A DNA stretch of 64,000 nucleotides from Sphingobacterium thalpophilum. Its GTDB lineage: Bacteria > Bacteroidota > Bacteroidia > Sphingobacteriales > Sphingobacteriaceae. The stretch is from the NCBI RefSeq assembly GCF_038396785.1, contig NZ_CP151087.1:372001-436000 (forward strand), in the 5' to 3' direction. The notes under the pieces were generated by a model. That model saw only the letters and a program-made list of their open reading frames with translations, was not told the origin of the DNA and made no database searches. How positions within the stretch are numbered: the first letter of the stretch is position 1; every line of letters begins with the position of its first letter. The position numbers and the translations under genes are program-made. Shown here one piece after another: positions 33,503-42,545 of the stretch.

Positions 33503-34241
33503 CTAATTCTGCATTTACTTTTTTGCCTTCTTTTGTTAATTCGCTCACATATTCAATCAAACCTTCACGCATGCGTTGCGGATAATTAGCCCGGGATACA
33601 GGTTGTGTCAACAGGCTGAGGTTGTCACCACCATTGGCAAGATAATCATAGGTCACTAATTTATATAACTTATTGTCTTCAATAGCTTGACCTTTGATCT
33701 TTATGTCCTGAGCTTTGTTGCCCGTAATTGTCAACGTCATTCCGGCTATAGGTTGTCCATGTGTTGTAGCAATATAGTCAGCCAGCTGACGAATCTGACT
33801 ACCTTTGAGCTCGAGTATCGTCAATGTGTTCTCAAAGGGCATAACCTCAAAAATATGTCCTACTGTAATATCGCCTGCTTTAAGATCATTTCGGATACCA
33901 CCTTTTGTTGCGAACGCCAAATCCGCGGGGTTATGGGCATTGTGTTCACTCATCCACAACAAGGCTTCACAAAAAAAATTGCCCATTAATGTTTCCGCTG
34001 TTTTCTCTTTTGTCAATGCCTTGTCCGCATGTCCAATCACACGATTCATCTCCGCTTCCATTTTGTGTTTGAAGGGTTCGTAGATTGACACGACTGCAGG
34101 ATCAGCTTGCATATCGCTATTGATATGATATTGTTGGAAATCTTTTTGCGTTGGATGGAGTTGTTTTGTACAACCTGTAATCATCAAAAGCGAAGCGACA
34201 CCAAGGCTACCAATAAAGGCAATTTGCTTCGAAATATTCAT
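33480..34241 (-). CDS. 5'-nucleotidase C-terminal domain lipoprotein
   Basis: 253 residues from the ATG at 34241, where a lipoprotein signal begins (lipobox ITGC, Cys24). The domain is the 5'_nucleotid_C type: GNFFCEALLWMSEHNAHNPADLAF, GGIRNDLKAGDIT, FENTLTILELKGSQI and YDYLANGGDNL. It supplies the adenine-binding part that normally follows the phosphatase domain in one chain. It overlaps the metallophosphatase gene by 23 bases, so the two are translationally coupled and probably form one enzyme from a lipoprotein and a Tat-exported subunit. Confidence 0.92.
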   Translation of the reverse strand: MNISKQIAFIGSLGVASLLMITGCTKQLHPTQKDFQQYHINSDMQADPAVVSIYEPFKHKMEAEMNRVIGHADKALTKEKTAETLMGNFFCEALLWMSEHNAHNPADLAFATKGGIRNDLKAGDITVGHIFEVMPFENTLTILELKGSQIRQLADYIATTHGQPIAGMTLTITGNKAQDIKIKGQAIEDNKLYKLVTYDYLANGGDNLSLLTQPVSRANYPQRMREGLIEYVSELTKEGKKVNAELDGRIKIN

Positions 34242-34329
34242 TCTTTTTAATTTAACCAAATAGTACGCAAAGTTAGCCAATTATATATGAACAAATCTTA
34301 TCCAATGTTAGCTAATTTTTAAAAACAAC

Positions 34330-34359
34330 AAAAGCTTAACATTGTTACACGTTAAGCTT
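34330..34359. terminator. Hairpin terminator
   Basis: 10-bp stem AAAGCTTAAC / GTTAAGCTTT between the DMT transporter gene (ending 34387, minus) and the nucleotidase pair. Confidence 0.65.
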
Positions 34360-34386
34360 TGCCCATATAATTAGAAAAATAACAAC

Positions 34387-35454
34387 CTAATGAACTAATT
34401 CCGTCTCAGGAATATGTTTGTTGTCCGTTTGGGGATCCGCTGCTATCAAACGCTCTAAACTATTCTCCTGCTGAAGGATCTTTTTCCTTTTGCTGCGCGA
34501 GGACAGCTTGGTACGATATGCTTTCCAGTTCATTAATAGGACCGAGAATAGAATAACCGCTAGTCCAACAATTTGCAATGAGGTCACCACATGCGAAGTA
34601 AAAAAATGACTTAATATAAGTGCAATAATTGGGTTCACATAAGCATAGGTACTTACTTCCATTGCTGGACGTACCTGCAATAACCAAATATACGAGCTAA
34701 AAGCAAGGATGGAACCAAATGTGATTAAATACCCCAAGTTAAACCAGTCAATAGGTGCTACACTGCTCAGTGTAAATGATGCATATTCACCGGTAAATAG
34801 CGCCGTGATATTAAAGAGAACACCTGCGGTAACCATTTGCCAAGCAGTCTTCACCATAACATGCAGGTCCTCTTTTTCTTCTTTTTCGGATTTTTTAAAA
34901 TACTTGGAAATCAATGAACCTACAGTCCAAGCGATAGAACCCAATACCAAAATAGATAGGGCAATTACCTTAAGAGTACCGTCTGTATGATCATTGGTCG
35001 CCATGATCTGTTCAGCGAAAAGCATCACAACACCACAGAAACCTAATGCTACACCAGCAACCGTGCTAATGCTGCTAAAGTTTTCTTTCCACTTGGGTTT
35101 ATCCAATAAAATAAACCAGATTGCAGCGGCTGCGGCAATAATAGCGGCAACACCACCAGACACATATTGCTCGGCCCAGATAACCCCGGCCATATCGACA
35201 AAGAGCAATAAAAAACCTACGATTGCGGCCTCTTGAATAGAACGCTTGTTAAATAATCTATACCCTTTTATAGCACAATATGTCATTAGAATTGCACTGG
35301 CTACAACAAATCGAAACGAACCCAAAATAAATGGGGGGAAACTATGCAACGCTTTTTCTATAAAGAAAAAGGTCGAGCCCCATACCACATAAATAATGAA
35401 ATAAGCAACTACAACCATTAATGGGCTAGCAGCCTTTTTTTGTCCTTGCAACAT
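34387..35454 (-). CDS. EamA/DMT-family transporter
   Basis: 355 residues with ten predicted helices in two EamA halves; the first starts FIIYVVWGSTFFFIEKAL, typical of RhaT/EamA exporters, the second begins IALSILVLGSIAWTVGSL. A lysine/glutamate-rich loop (KKSEKEEKEDLH) joins internal helices and the C-terminus is a soluble charged tail of about 45 residues. It lies 18 bases downstream of an Lrp-family regulator and may export an amino acid under its control. Confidence 0.92.
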   Translation of the reverse strand: MLQGQKKAASPLMVVVAYFIIYVVWGSTFFFIEKALHSFPPFILGSFRFVVASAILMTYCAIKGYRLFNKRSIQEAAIVGFLLLFVDMAGVIWAEQYVSGGVAAIIAAAAAIWFILLDKPKWKENFSSISTVAGVALGFCGVVMLFAEQIMATNDHTDGTLKVIALSILVLGSIAWTVGSLISKYFKKSEKEEKEDLHVMVKTAWQMVTAGVLFNITALFTGEYASFTLSSVAPIDWFNLGYLITFGSILAFSSYIWLLQVRPAMEVSTYAYVNPIIALILSHFFTSHVVTSLQIVGLAVILFSVLLMNWKAYRTKLSSRSKRKKILQQENSLERLIAADPQTDNKHIPETELVH

Positions 35455-35472
35455 GATTAAACCTCCTTTCTA

Positions 35473-35946
35473 TTACTCAGGTATGACAACCTGCTGATCT
35501 TCCTTGACAGTCTGAAGTACAATTGTTGTCCGCGTTGAAATAATACCTTCCACTTTACTTAAGGTATTTCGCATGAGATCCACTAAACCTGTAGAATCCG
35601 CAGTTCTTACTTTAATAAGGTAACCATCGTCACCTGCAATGTCGTGTACCTCTTGAACTTCAGGGATTTCCGCAAGTGCCAACCCTACACCCTGTTCGCC
35701 AATAATATCATTGGCTTTGATAAAAATAAACGATAAAAGTTTCTGATCGACCGCGGCAGGATTGATCTTGGCACTATACTTTAAAATCACATCTTTTTGC
35801 TCGAGCTTCTTTACGCGCTCGAGGATCGCCGATGGTGCCATGCCTAATTCTCTTGCGATGTCAGCATTGTTGATCCGTCCATTATCCTGCATTAAGCGCA
35901 AGATTTTATAGTCGACCTGGTCTAAATTATATTCTACTTTTGTCAT
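35473..35946 (-). CDS. Lrp/AsnC-family transcriptional regulator
   Basis: 157 residues. The N-terminal helix-turn-helix reads YKILRLMQDNGRINNADIAREL and SAILERVKKLEQKDVI. The C-terminal RAM domain binds amino acids (DIAGDDGYLIKVRT near 105-118). It is the first gene of a pair with the EamA transporter; this arrangement is common for regulators that induce amino-acid export. Confidence 0.94.
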   Translation of the reverse strand: MTKVEYNLDQVDYKILRLMQDNGRINNADIARELGMAPSAILERVKKLEQKDVILKYSAKINPAAVDQKLLSFIFIKANDIIGEQGVGLALAEIPEVQEVHDIAGDDGYLIKVRTADSTGLVDLMRNTLSKVEGIISTRTTIVLQTVKEDQQVVIPE

Positions 35947-36129
35947 TTCGACTGCAAAGATAGGTAAAAAAGTATAAAATTCAAAATTGTATATAAAATT
36001 CTGAATATAATTCTGAGTGATCGGAAATTTGAGTGAATTTTATTCTTATTTATCAGAAAGAAATCTTGACCATTTGGGCTATGGTACTGAAGGTAAGTAT
36101 ATTGCCTTTTAGACAGGTAGGCGTATAAC

Positions 36130-36633
36130 TCAACAATTGTACCTTTTTCTTAATTTCAGAATAATATTACTCGTTGACAGGATGACGCCCAATCCAATCA
36201 GACAACCTAAGCACACACAGCCAAAGCGATCCAAAGCGGCGAAGTAAGAGCGACTTTGCTGTTCGTGAAGGTAGACGATAATGAGTGCCACCATGGATGT
36301 CCTTGCCACAGCCATAATATTGAGTAGCTTGCATGTAATCAATGATGCAACAATACCGATAATCATGGCAGAGAGTTGCGAAATGGGAACGAAATATAGA
36401 CTGAGACCAATTGCTGATCCTATAAAGTTGGATTTAGCCCGGTCGATGGCTATTTTTTTCGACTCATTCTCTTGCGGTGAAATGACCAATATAATGGAGA
36501 TTAGTGTCCAGGAAACCGAATATTGGGGAAAAGATACGAAAAGGGGATAACCTATAAGGAAGCCAATCAATACCCGGATGGTGTATATAATAAAATCAGA
36601 ATGCAGCGTATAGCGAAGGAATAGATTACGCAT
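36130..36633 (-). CDS. FUSC-family small membrane protein
   Basis: 167 residues, four to six hydrophobic helices. It matches the membrane half of the fusaric-acid-resistance (FUSC) family: YPLFVSFPQYSVSWTLISIILV, ENESKKIAIDRAKSNFIGSAIG and a final cluster DRFGCVCLGCLIGLGV. Larger family members export aromatic acids; this short form is probably a membrane domain on its own. Function uncertain. Confidence 0.8.
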   Translation of the reverse strand: MRNLFLRYTLHSDFIIYTIRVLIGFLIGYPLFVSFPQYSVSWTLISIILVISPQENESKKIAIDRAKSNFIGSAIGLSLYFVPISQLSAMIIGIVASLITCKLLNIMAVARTSMVALIIVYLHEQQSRSYFAALDRFGCVCLGCLIGLGVILSTSNIILKLRKRYNC

Positions 36634-36802
36634 ATAAGATATGAATCGTTAATTTAAATGATGTAGCGCCACAAAAATACGTGCATTGTCGGAAGGAACG
36701 AAATAAAATTGACTTTTATGGTAATTTGTTTGATTTTGCGTTTTTATGCGTTTTTTGTTTTTGATTTGGGTATTTCTTGCAATCTTCTCTTTTTCCGATG
36801 GA

Positions 36803-36820
36803 TAAATTTGACTAAATTTG
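36803..36820 (+). promoter_or_regulatory. Two tandem TAAATTTG -7 elements
   Basis: TAAATTTG occurs at 36803-36810 and again at 36813-36820, both matching TAnnTTTG, 24-34 bases before the GTG start at 36844. Two nearby start sites for the oxidase gene are likely. Confidence 0.5.
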
Positions 36821-36843
36821 TTTCATACATAAATGCAGATTAA

Positions 36844-39765
36844 GTGAAAGATCAAAATCAATTAGCCTTATTAGCGTCTCAACTCAAAGGGGAGCTCTAT
36901 TATACTCATGAAACGAAGGACCAAACGATGTTGCTTGCCTATTCGACAGATGCATCTGTTTATCAAGAAAAACCCTTGGCCGTAGCCATACCCGTCGATC
37001 ATGATGATATCAAAAAAATAATTGATTTTGCGCGGCACAACGGTGTCACAATCATACCACGTACCGCCGGCACTTCTTTAGCTGGTCAGGTAGTAGGCAA
37101 TGGCATTATCATGGATATTTCTCGTCATTTTAACCATATACTTGAACTTAATGTCGACGAGCAGTGGGTTCGGGTACAACCTGGTGTGATCCGTGACGAC
37201 TTGAATAATTATCTTAAACCGTTCGGACTGATGTTTGGCCCTGAAACTTCGACTGCAAGCCGTGCTATGGTAGGTGGAATGATTGGCAATAACTCTTCGG
37301 GTCTGCATTCGATTGTTTGGGGCGATACACGACACAATTTGATTTCGGCCAATGTACTTTTGGACGACTGTTCTGAAGTGACCTTTGAAGCAGTTGATGA
37401 AGCAGCCTATTTTAAGAAATTATTATTAGCTGGTCGTGAGGGGGATATCTACCGTAATATGAATGCATTATTGACAGACCCCGAGCATTTAAGCGCCATT
37501 GAAGCGGGCTATCCAAAACGATCTATCACGCGCAGAAATACCGGTTATGCTTTGGATATCCTTGCCGATCGCTCGACACCTTTCAATATGTGTAATTTGT
37601 TGGCAGGGTCCGAAGGAACGCTGGCTATTGTTACAGAAGCGAAACTCAAACTGATGCCCTTACCACCGCAGGAACTAGGCTTACTTTGTGTTCATTTTGC
37701 GGATATGGTAGAGTGTATGCACGGTAATGTGGTAGCCTTAGCGCACAAGCCGGAAGCATCCGAATTGGTAGATAAATACATCATGGATTTTACGGTTGGG
37801 CATCCAACTTATAAGTATAATCGTTTTTTTATTGAGGGTGATCCCCAGGCTTTATTAATTGTTGAGTTTAGGGGGCAGACAGCCGCTGAAACAGAGGCAA
37901 AAGCGATGGCTCTGAAAGCGGACCTTGTAGCCCGCGGGCTTGGTTATGCTTATCCCTACATTACGGGTATTGAACAGACCAATTTGGTTTGGGATGTACG
38001 CAAGGCAGGACTGGGGCTAATTCGCAATTTACCCGGGGATAGTCAACCTGTAAATTTGATTGAAGATTGTGCGGTGTCGCCTGAAGATTTACCTGCTTAC
38101 GTGCGTGATATCCAAAAACTTTTGGTGGAAGAGGGGGTGCATGCATCCTATTATGCGCACGCGGGAGCCGGGGAACTACATATTGAGCCCTTTGTGAATT
38201 TGAAAACAGCAGCAGGGAAGCGTACATTTCGTTCAATCCTCGAAAAAACCAGCGACCTTGTATTAAAATATAACGGTTCACTGAGTGGTGAGCACGGTGA
38301 TGGTCGTCTGCGCGGCGAATTTATCGGCAAAGTGCTTGGTGAAAAAGTCTACAAATTGCTTGAAGATGTAAAATATATCTTTGATCCACAGGGCGTTTTT
38401 AATGCAAATAAAATTGTCAACACGCCGCCAATGGATTCTCATTTACGTTATGACAACGATAGCAACCGAACGGAAATAAAGACCTATTTCGATTTTTCTA
38501 AAGATGAGTCTATTCTTCGGTTGGCGGAGAAGTGTTCTGGTTCGGGAGATTGCCGAAAGACTGAAATTACCGGTGGAACAATGTGCCCTTCATTCATGGC
38601 TACGCGCGATGAAAAAGATACGACACGGGCGCGGGCAAATATGTTGCGTCAATTTTTAACGAATTCCCCAAAGAAAAATCGTTTCGATCATGAGGAGATC
38701 AAAGAGGTCATGGATCTCTGTTTAAGCTGCAAAGGCTGTAAGACGGAGTGTCCTTCCAGTGTGGATGTGGCCAAAATGAAAGCCGAATTTTTGCAGCACT
38801 ATTATGATGAGCATGGTGCGGGATTTAGAACAAAATTAATCGCTAATTTCACCCAGTCTCAGAAACTCGGATCTTGGGTTGCGCCCATTTACAACTTTGT
38901 GGTCAAAAATGATTTCTTGTCAGGAGTAGTCAAAAAAACAGTAGGATTTGCGCCAAAGCGTTCCTTACCTACAGTCAATGGAACGACTTTAACCCAATGG
39001 GTAAAAAAACAAGCAGTGGCAAGTGATAGTAAGCGTCGGGTTTACCTTTTTTCGGATGAATTTACCGAATATAATGATGCCGAGATCGGCATTACCGCAT
39101 ATAAGTTGCTGACTGCCTTGGGGTATGAAGTAGTCATTCCAAAACGTGTGCAAAGCGGGCGGACTTATCTTTCTAAAGGCTTTGTGAAAAAAGCAAAGGA
39201 GATTGCGAATCAAAATATCCATTTCTTAAAGGGACTAATTACGGATGATACGCCACTTTTAGGCGTTGAACCCTCCGGGATAATTACATTTCGAGATGAG
39301 TATTTAAGTTTAGTCGATGATGATTTACGTGTTGACGCACAAAAAATAGCCAAAAACGCGCTGATGATTGACGAATTTCTGTTGAATGAAATGAAAGCGG
39401 GACGTATTCATTCAGAACAGTTTACGTCGGAAACGAAAAAGGTAAAGCTTCATGGCCACTGTTATCAAAAGGCTTTTCATCTCGTTACTGTTACGGAACA
39501 GGTCCTATCATTTCCGACGAACTTTAGCGTAGAAACAATTCCTTCGGGTTGTTGTGGTATGGCAGGATCATTTGGTTATGAGGCTGAACATTATGATATC
39601 TCGATGAAAGTAGCCGAATTGGTTTTATTACCAACCATACGCCAAACAGAACCTGGTACTTTAATTGCCGCAGCGGGTACTTCTTGCAGACATCAGATTA
39701 AAGATGGTGTAGGAAGAAAATCTTATCATCCTGTGGAAATTTTATACGATGCTTTATTGAAATAA
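36844..39765 (+). CDS. YdiJ-like FAD/[4Fe-4S] D-2-hydroxyacid dehydrogenase
   Basis: 973 residues from a GTG start. N-terminal FAD-binding (PCMH) domain (about 30-270: RTAGTSLAGQVVG, MVGGMIGNNSSGLHSI, LAGSEGTLAIVTEAKL), then an FAD-oxidase C-terminal domain with YYAHAGAGELHIEPF and GEHGDGRLRGEF, then Fe-S blocks CSGSGDCRKT with CPSFMAT and CLSCKGCKTECPSSVDVAKM, and a CCG domain with GHCYQKAF and SGCCGMAG. YdiJ in E. coli is a D-2-hydroxyglutarate dehydrogenase; D-lactate is an alternative. Electrons probably pass to the quinone pool. It stands alone. Confidence 0.9.
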   Translation: MKDQNQLALLASQLKGELYYTHETKDQTMLLAYSTDASVYQEKPLAVAIPVDHDDIKKIIDFARHNGVTIIPRTAGTSLAGQVVGNGIIMDISRHFNHILELNVDEQWVRVQPGVIRDDLNNYLKPFGLMFGPETSTASRAMVGGMIGNNSSGLHSIVWGDTRHNLISANVLLDDCSEVTFEAVDEAAYFKKLLLAGREGDIYRNMNALLTDPEHLSAIEAGYPKRSITRRNTGYALDILADRSTPFNMCNLLAGSEGTLAIVTEAKLKLMPLPPQELGLLCVHFADMVECMHGNVVALAHKPEASELVDKYIMDFTVGHPTYKYNRFFIEGDPQALLIVEFRGQTAAETEAKAMALKADLVARGLGYAYPYITGIEQTNLVWDVRKAGLGLIRNLPGDSQPVNLIEDCAVSPEDLPAYVRDIQKLLVEEGVHASYYAHAGAGELHIEPFVNLKTAAGKRTFRSILEKTSDLVLKYNGSLSGEHGDGRLRGEFIGKVLGEKVYKLLEDVKYIFDPQGVFNANKIVNTPPMDSHLRYDNDSNRTEIKTYFDFSKDESILRLAEKCSGSGDCRKTEITGGTMCPSFMATRDEKDTTRARANMLRQFLTNSPKKNRFDHEEIKEVMDLCLSCKGCKTECPSSVDVAKMKAEFLQHYYDEHGAGFRTKLIANFTQSQKLGSWVAPIYNFVVKNDFLSGVVKKTVGFAPKRSLPTVNGTTLTQWVKKQAVASDSKRRVYLFSDEFTEYNDAEIGITAYKLLTALGYEVVIPKRVQSGRTYLSKGFVKKAKEIANQNIHFLKGLITDDTPLLGVEPSGIITFRDEYLSLVDDDLRVDAQKIAKNALMIDEFLLNEMKAGRIHSEQFTSETKKVKLHGHCYQKAFHLVTVTEQVLSFPTNFSVETIPSGCCGMAGSFGYEAEHYDISMKVAELVLLPTIRQTEPGTLIAAAGTSCRHQIKDGVGRKSYHPVEILYDALLK

Positions 39766-39785
39766 AATAAAAACATTGCTAATAG

Positions 39786-39852
39786 TTGTTTGTTATCAGT
39801 AATAATGGTAATATTATAAGAGCAATATTCATTAATAACTGATAACAAACAA
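39786..39852. repeat. Perfect 15-bp inverted repeat before a lipoprotein gene
   Basis: TTGTTTGTTATCAGT at 39786-39800 and its exact complement at 39838-39852, separated by 37 AT-rich bases. The right arm ends six bases before the ATG at 39859, covering the place of a ribosome binding site. It could hide that site in RNA, be the terminator of the upstream gene, or be a DNA operator. Confidence 0.8.
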
Positions 39853-39858
39853 TTCAAT

Positions 39859-40509
39859 ATGTACAAGATTCAATCTATAGCATTTCTTGCGACCGCTACG
39901 GTGCTGATGGCTAGTTGCGGAAATTCCAATCAAAAGAAAACTGATGGAAGTGATACAACAACGGTGAACAAAATTGAAGGTGTAAAAATCGAACAATTTA
40001 CGAATGGTTCACCGGGCGCAGAAAAGAAGAACTTTTTTCTACGTATTACAGATGAAATTAAAACGGATTCAAGCCGTATTTATATCACAAAATCTCTTTA
40101 CAAACAGGATACTGTAGGAGCGAAGTTTGAGGTTGTAGATTTTATACCCGCAGGTATAATAGATGGCCAACCGAGTGATGAAGTCGGCTTTACCAAAGGT
40201 AAGATTAGAATCTCGTCGTCGGGTCAACAGTCTGACAATTTAATTAAAGCATTAGGTGATTTATTTCAAATAGCTACCACTGATTCTTTTACAAAAGATG
40301 TAATTCTTCCAAATGTGTTTTCATCCAATAAGGTGAATGCTGATTTGTCCAAAAAAACAGCGTACAGCTTTAAACTATTTTTGGACAATAAAAAAGCTGC
40401 TCCAGCGGAGCTCTTCTTTAATGTAGACACCTATAAGCATTCGATCGAGTTTTCGGAGAAAGATCCTTCGTTCCGGGCTGGATTATTGTCAGCGTTGACC
40501 GGTAAGTAG
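39859..40509 (+). CDS. Lipoprotein of unknown function
   Basis: 216 residues. Lipoprotein signal with lipobox MASC (Cys20), a short Ser/Thr/Lys linker, then a mixed alpha/beta domain (EGVKIEQFTNGSPGAEKKNF, FLRITDEIKTDSSRIYITKS, DEVGFTKGKIRISSSGQQ). No catalytic motif seen and family not recognised. Confidence 0.75.
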   Translation: MYKIQSIAFLATATVLMASCGNSNQKKTDGSDTTTVNKIEGVKIEQFTNGSPGAEKKNFFLRITDEIKTDSSRIYITKSLYKQDTVGAKFEVVDFIPAGIIDGQPSDEVGFTKGKIRISSSGQQSDNLIKALGDLFQIATTDSFTKDVILPNVFSSNKVNADLSKKTAYSFKLFLDNKKAAPAELFFNVDTYKHSIEFSEKDPSFRAGLLSALTGK

Positions 40510-40583
40510 TGAAGCTGTGACTTGTGCCGCTACTTCGATGCGCCCTAAGTTATATGCTCAGATGTAGTGTATAGATTGATCAT

Positions 40584-40624
40584 AAAATAAAAACGGCTAG
40601 AAGCTATCTAGCCGTTTTTATTTT
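40584..40624. terminator. Strong bidirectional terminator
   Basis: A 17-bp perfect stem (core AAACGGCTAG / CTAGCCGTTT) with a 7-base loop and A/T runs on both sides, after the lipoprotein gene. Confidence 0.9.
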
Positions 40625-40638
40625 ATCTAAAAAAGAGA

Positions 40639-40646
40639 TAGATTTG
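40639..40646 (+). promoter_or_regulatory. TAnnTTTG -7 element before the DUF763 gene
   Basis: TAGATTTG matches the -7 consensus 22 bases before the ATG at 40668; -33 not clear. Confidence 0.4.
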
Positions 40647-40667
40647 TACTAATATATTTAGTTTGAA

Positions 40668-41882
40668 ATGAAACGATCCGGAACCGCAGATCTCCCATTA
40701 CACTATGGAAAAGTACCAGCGTGGCTTTACGAACGTATGGCTTTGCTAGGTCGCTCCATTGTTGAAGTAATATTAATGGATTATGGTAAAGACGAGGTTT
40801 TGAGAAGACTGGCAGATCCCCGCTGGTTTCAAAGCTTTGGTGCTGTTCTCGGCATGGATTGGCATTCTTCAGGGATCACAACGGCTGTTATGGGGGCATT
40901 AAAACGCGCTATTAATCCCGATGCGAAATCTTTAGGACTATATATCTGTGGGGGTAAAGGCAAGCTTTCCATGCAGACCCCACAGGAACTACTTCGGCTT
41001 TCGAACGACATGGGACTAGATGGCAACGACTTGATTCGCAGCAGTAAGCTTGTTGCTAAAGTGGATAACACCGCTATTCAGGATGGTTACCAATTATATC
41101 TCCACAATTTTATCGTGACGGATAATGGCAATTGGTCGGTCGTGCAGCAAGGTATGCATGAAAAGGATGGAACTGCCCGTCGCTACCATTGGCATTCTGA
41201 AAAGGTCAAATCGTTCGTTGAAGAACCACATGCGGGTATCAGTGGTCCTTCACAAGGTATTATCCTCAACTTGACAGCTGCAGAAGCGGCGGCCAATAGA
41301 ACAGGTATTATGACGATCGTAGCGGAGGATTCAACTCAAGTGATGCAAGACTTCGCTAAACTTATTATGCCATCCCATCACGATGTCCGTGCTTCGGACG
41401 TTGACTTGAAGAGGCTAGGAGCGATGTTGTACGTGGCTCGAGAAAGTCAACCAAGCCATTTTGAAGACTTATTGCTTTTAAAAGGAGTTGGGCCCCGTAC
41501 GTTACAGTCATTGGCTTTAGTCAGTGAGGTAATCCACGGTGCGCCTTCACGGTTCAATGACCCCGCTCGATTTTCCTTTGCTCATGGCGGGAAAGATGGG
41601 CATCCTTTTCCAGTTCCTTTAACCATTTACGATGAAAGTATTCAAATTTTGCAAAAAGGCATTGAAAAATCTAAACTGGGTTACGGTGAAAAATTAAAGT
41701 CGATTAACAAGTTGCACCAGATTGTCTTGGATAGCGAAAAAGATTTTCAGCCACAATTTGATATTCAACAAATTATAGCAGAAGAACGGCGAGATTCTTG
41801 GAAATATGGTGGCAGAACAGTCTTCGGAGATGCACAACCCTTGAGAACAAATGGTCGGGGTTTGCAATTGTCACTTTTCTAG
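40668..41882 (+). CDS. DUF763 domain protein
   Basis: 404 residues, full length for DUF763. The N-terminus has MKRSGTADLPLHYGKVPAWL. Conserved blocks are FGAVLGMDWHSSGITTAVMG, LYICGGKGKLSMQTP, QLYLHNFIV, RRYHWHSEKVKSFVEEPH and the LNLTAAEA block. A helix-hairpin-helix-like piece, LLLKGVGPRTLQSLALVSEV (about 267-286), hints at nucleic-acid binding. The family is best known in archaea and thermophiles and has no proven function. No partner genes. Confidence 0.88.
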   Translation: MKRSGTADLPLHYGKVPAWLYERMALLGRSIVEVILMDYGKDEVLRRLADPRWFQSFGAVLGMDWHSSGITTAVMGALKRAINPDAKSLGLYICGGKGKLSMQTPQELLRLSNDMGLDGNDLIRSSKLVAKVDNTAIQDGYQLYLHNFIVTDNGNWSVVQQGMHEKDGTARRYHWHSEKVKSFVEEPHAGISGPSQGIILNLTAAEAAANRTGIMTIVAEDSTQVMQDFAKLIMPSHHDVRASDVDLKRLGAMLYVARESQPSHFEDLLLLKGVGPRTLQSLALVSEVIHGAPSRFNDPARFSFAHGGKDGHPFPVPLTIYDESIQILQKGIEKSKLGYGEKLKSINKLHQIVLDSEKDFQPQFDIQQIIAEERRDSWKYGGRTVFGDAQPLRTNGRGLQLSLF

Positions 41883-41966
41883 CGGAAATCTACGAATTGT
41901 AATTGTTTTGTTAAAATGTGTTAAAGATCGTTAAAATTAGTTGTACGCTAGTATATTTGCTCCGCA

Positions 41967-42368
41967 ATGAAAGCGGTTGTTACGATATTCTTATTCTTAT
42001 GCTTCTTATTTATCAGAAGCAGTAATAGCCATGCCGTGCTCATTGAATCCGACCGACCAACTGTTAGTTTTATGTATCAGCATAATCATGCTGATGTACA
42101 GCAGTATATTGACGCATCAGTTGACCACATCGATCCGCTATTTTACGGTAATATTCACAGTGATAATCCAGTTATCGAGGAATTTGATGCCGAAAATTTT
42201 CAACTGACCAAGGATTTGCAGGTGACATCCCAATTTGTTGCGCTGCTACTTTTTGCTATTGTCCTTTTTGTTTTCGTTTTTCGATTTGCAAAGAAGATAC
42301 CTTTTTGCAATTTCATAGCCTATCTTTTCCCTCAAAGATACGTTCTTCAACAAAACTGGAGAATTTAA
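41967..42368 (+). CDS. Small membrane protein of unknown function
   Basis: 133 residues: signal peptide (MKAVVTIFLFLCFLFIRSS), a His/Asp-rich outer part (YQHNHADVQQYIDASVDHID), one membrane helix (FVALLLFAIVLFVFVFRF) and a short basic tail. A TATATTTG element lies at 41952-41959, close to the ATG. Family not recognised; it precedes the efflux operon by 177 bases. Confidence 0.6.
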   Translation: MKAVVTIFLFLCFLFIRSSNSHAVLIESDRPTVSFMYQHNHADVQQYIDASVDHIDPLFYGNIHSDNPVIEEFDAENFQLTKDLQVTSQFVALLLFAIVLFVFVFRFAKKIPFCNFIAYLFPQRYVLQQNWRI

Positions 42369-42545
42369 AATATACCCTTCGAAATTTCATATGCTTTGGT
42401 GGATATCCTAAGGGATGCTCTGCTCAGTCGTAATCGATTTGTACAATCTATGAACAAGTCGGAACGACCATAAACCAAAGTAGAGTCATTTCACCAACCA
42501 AGACAACAAACAATCAAACTTATTTTTTTAATTAGACGCTTACAA

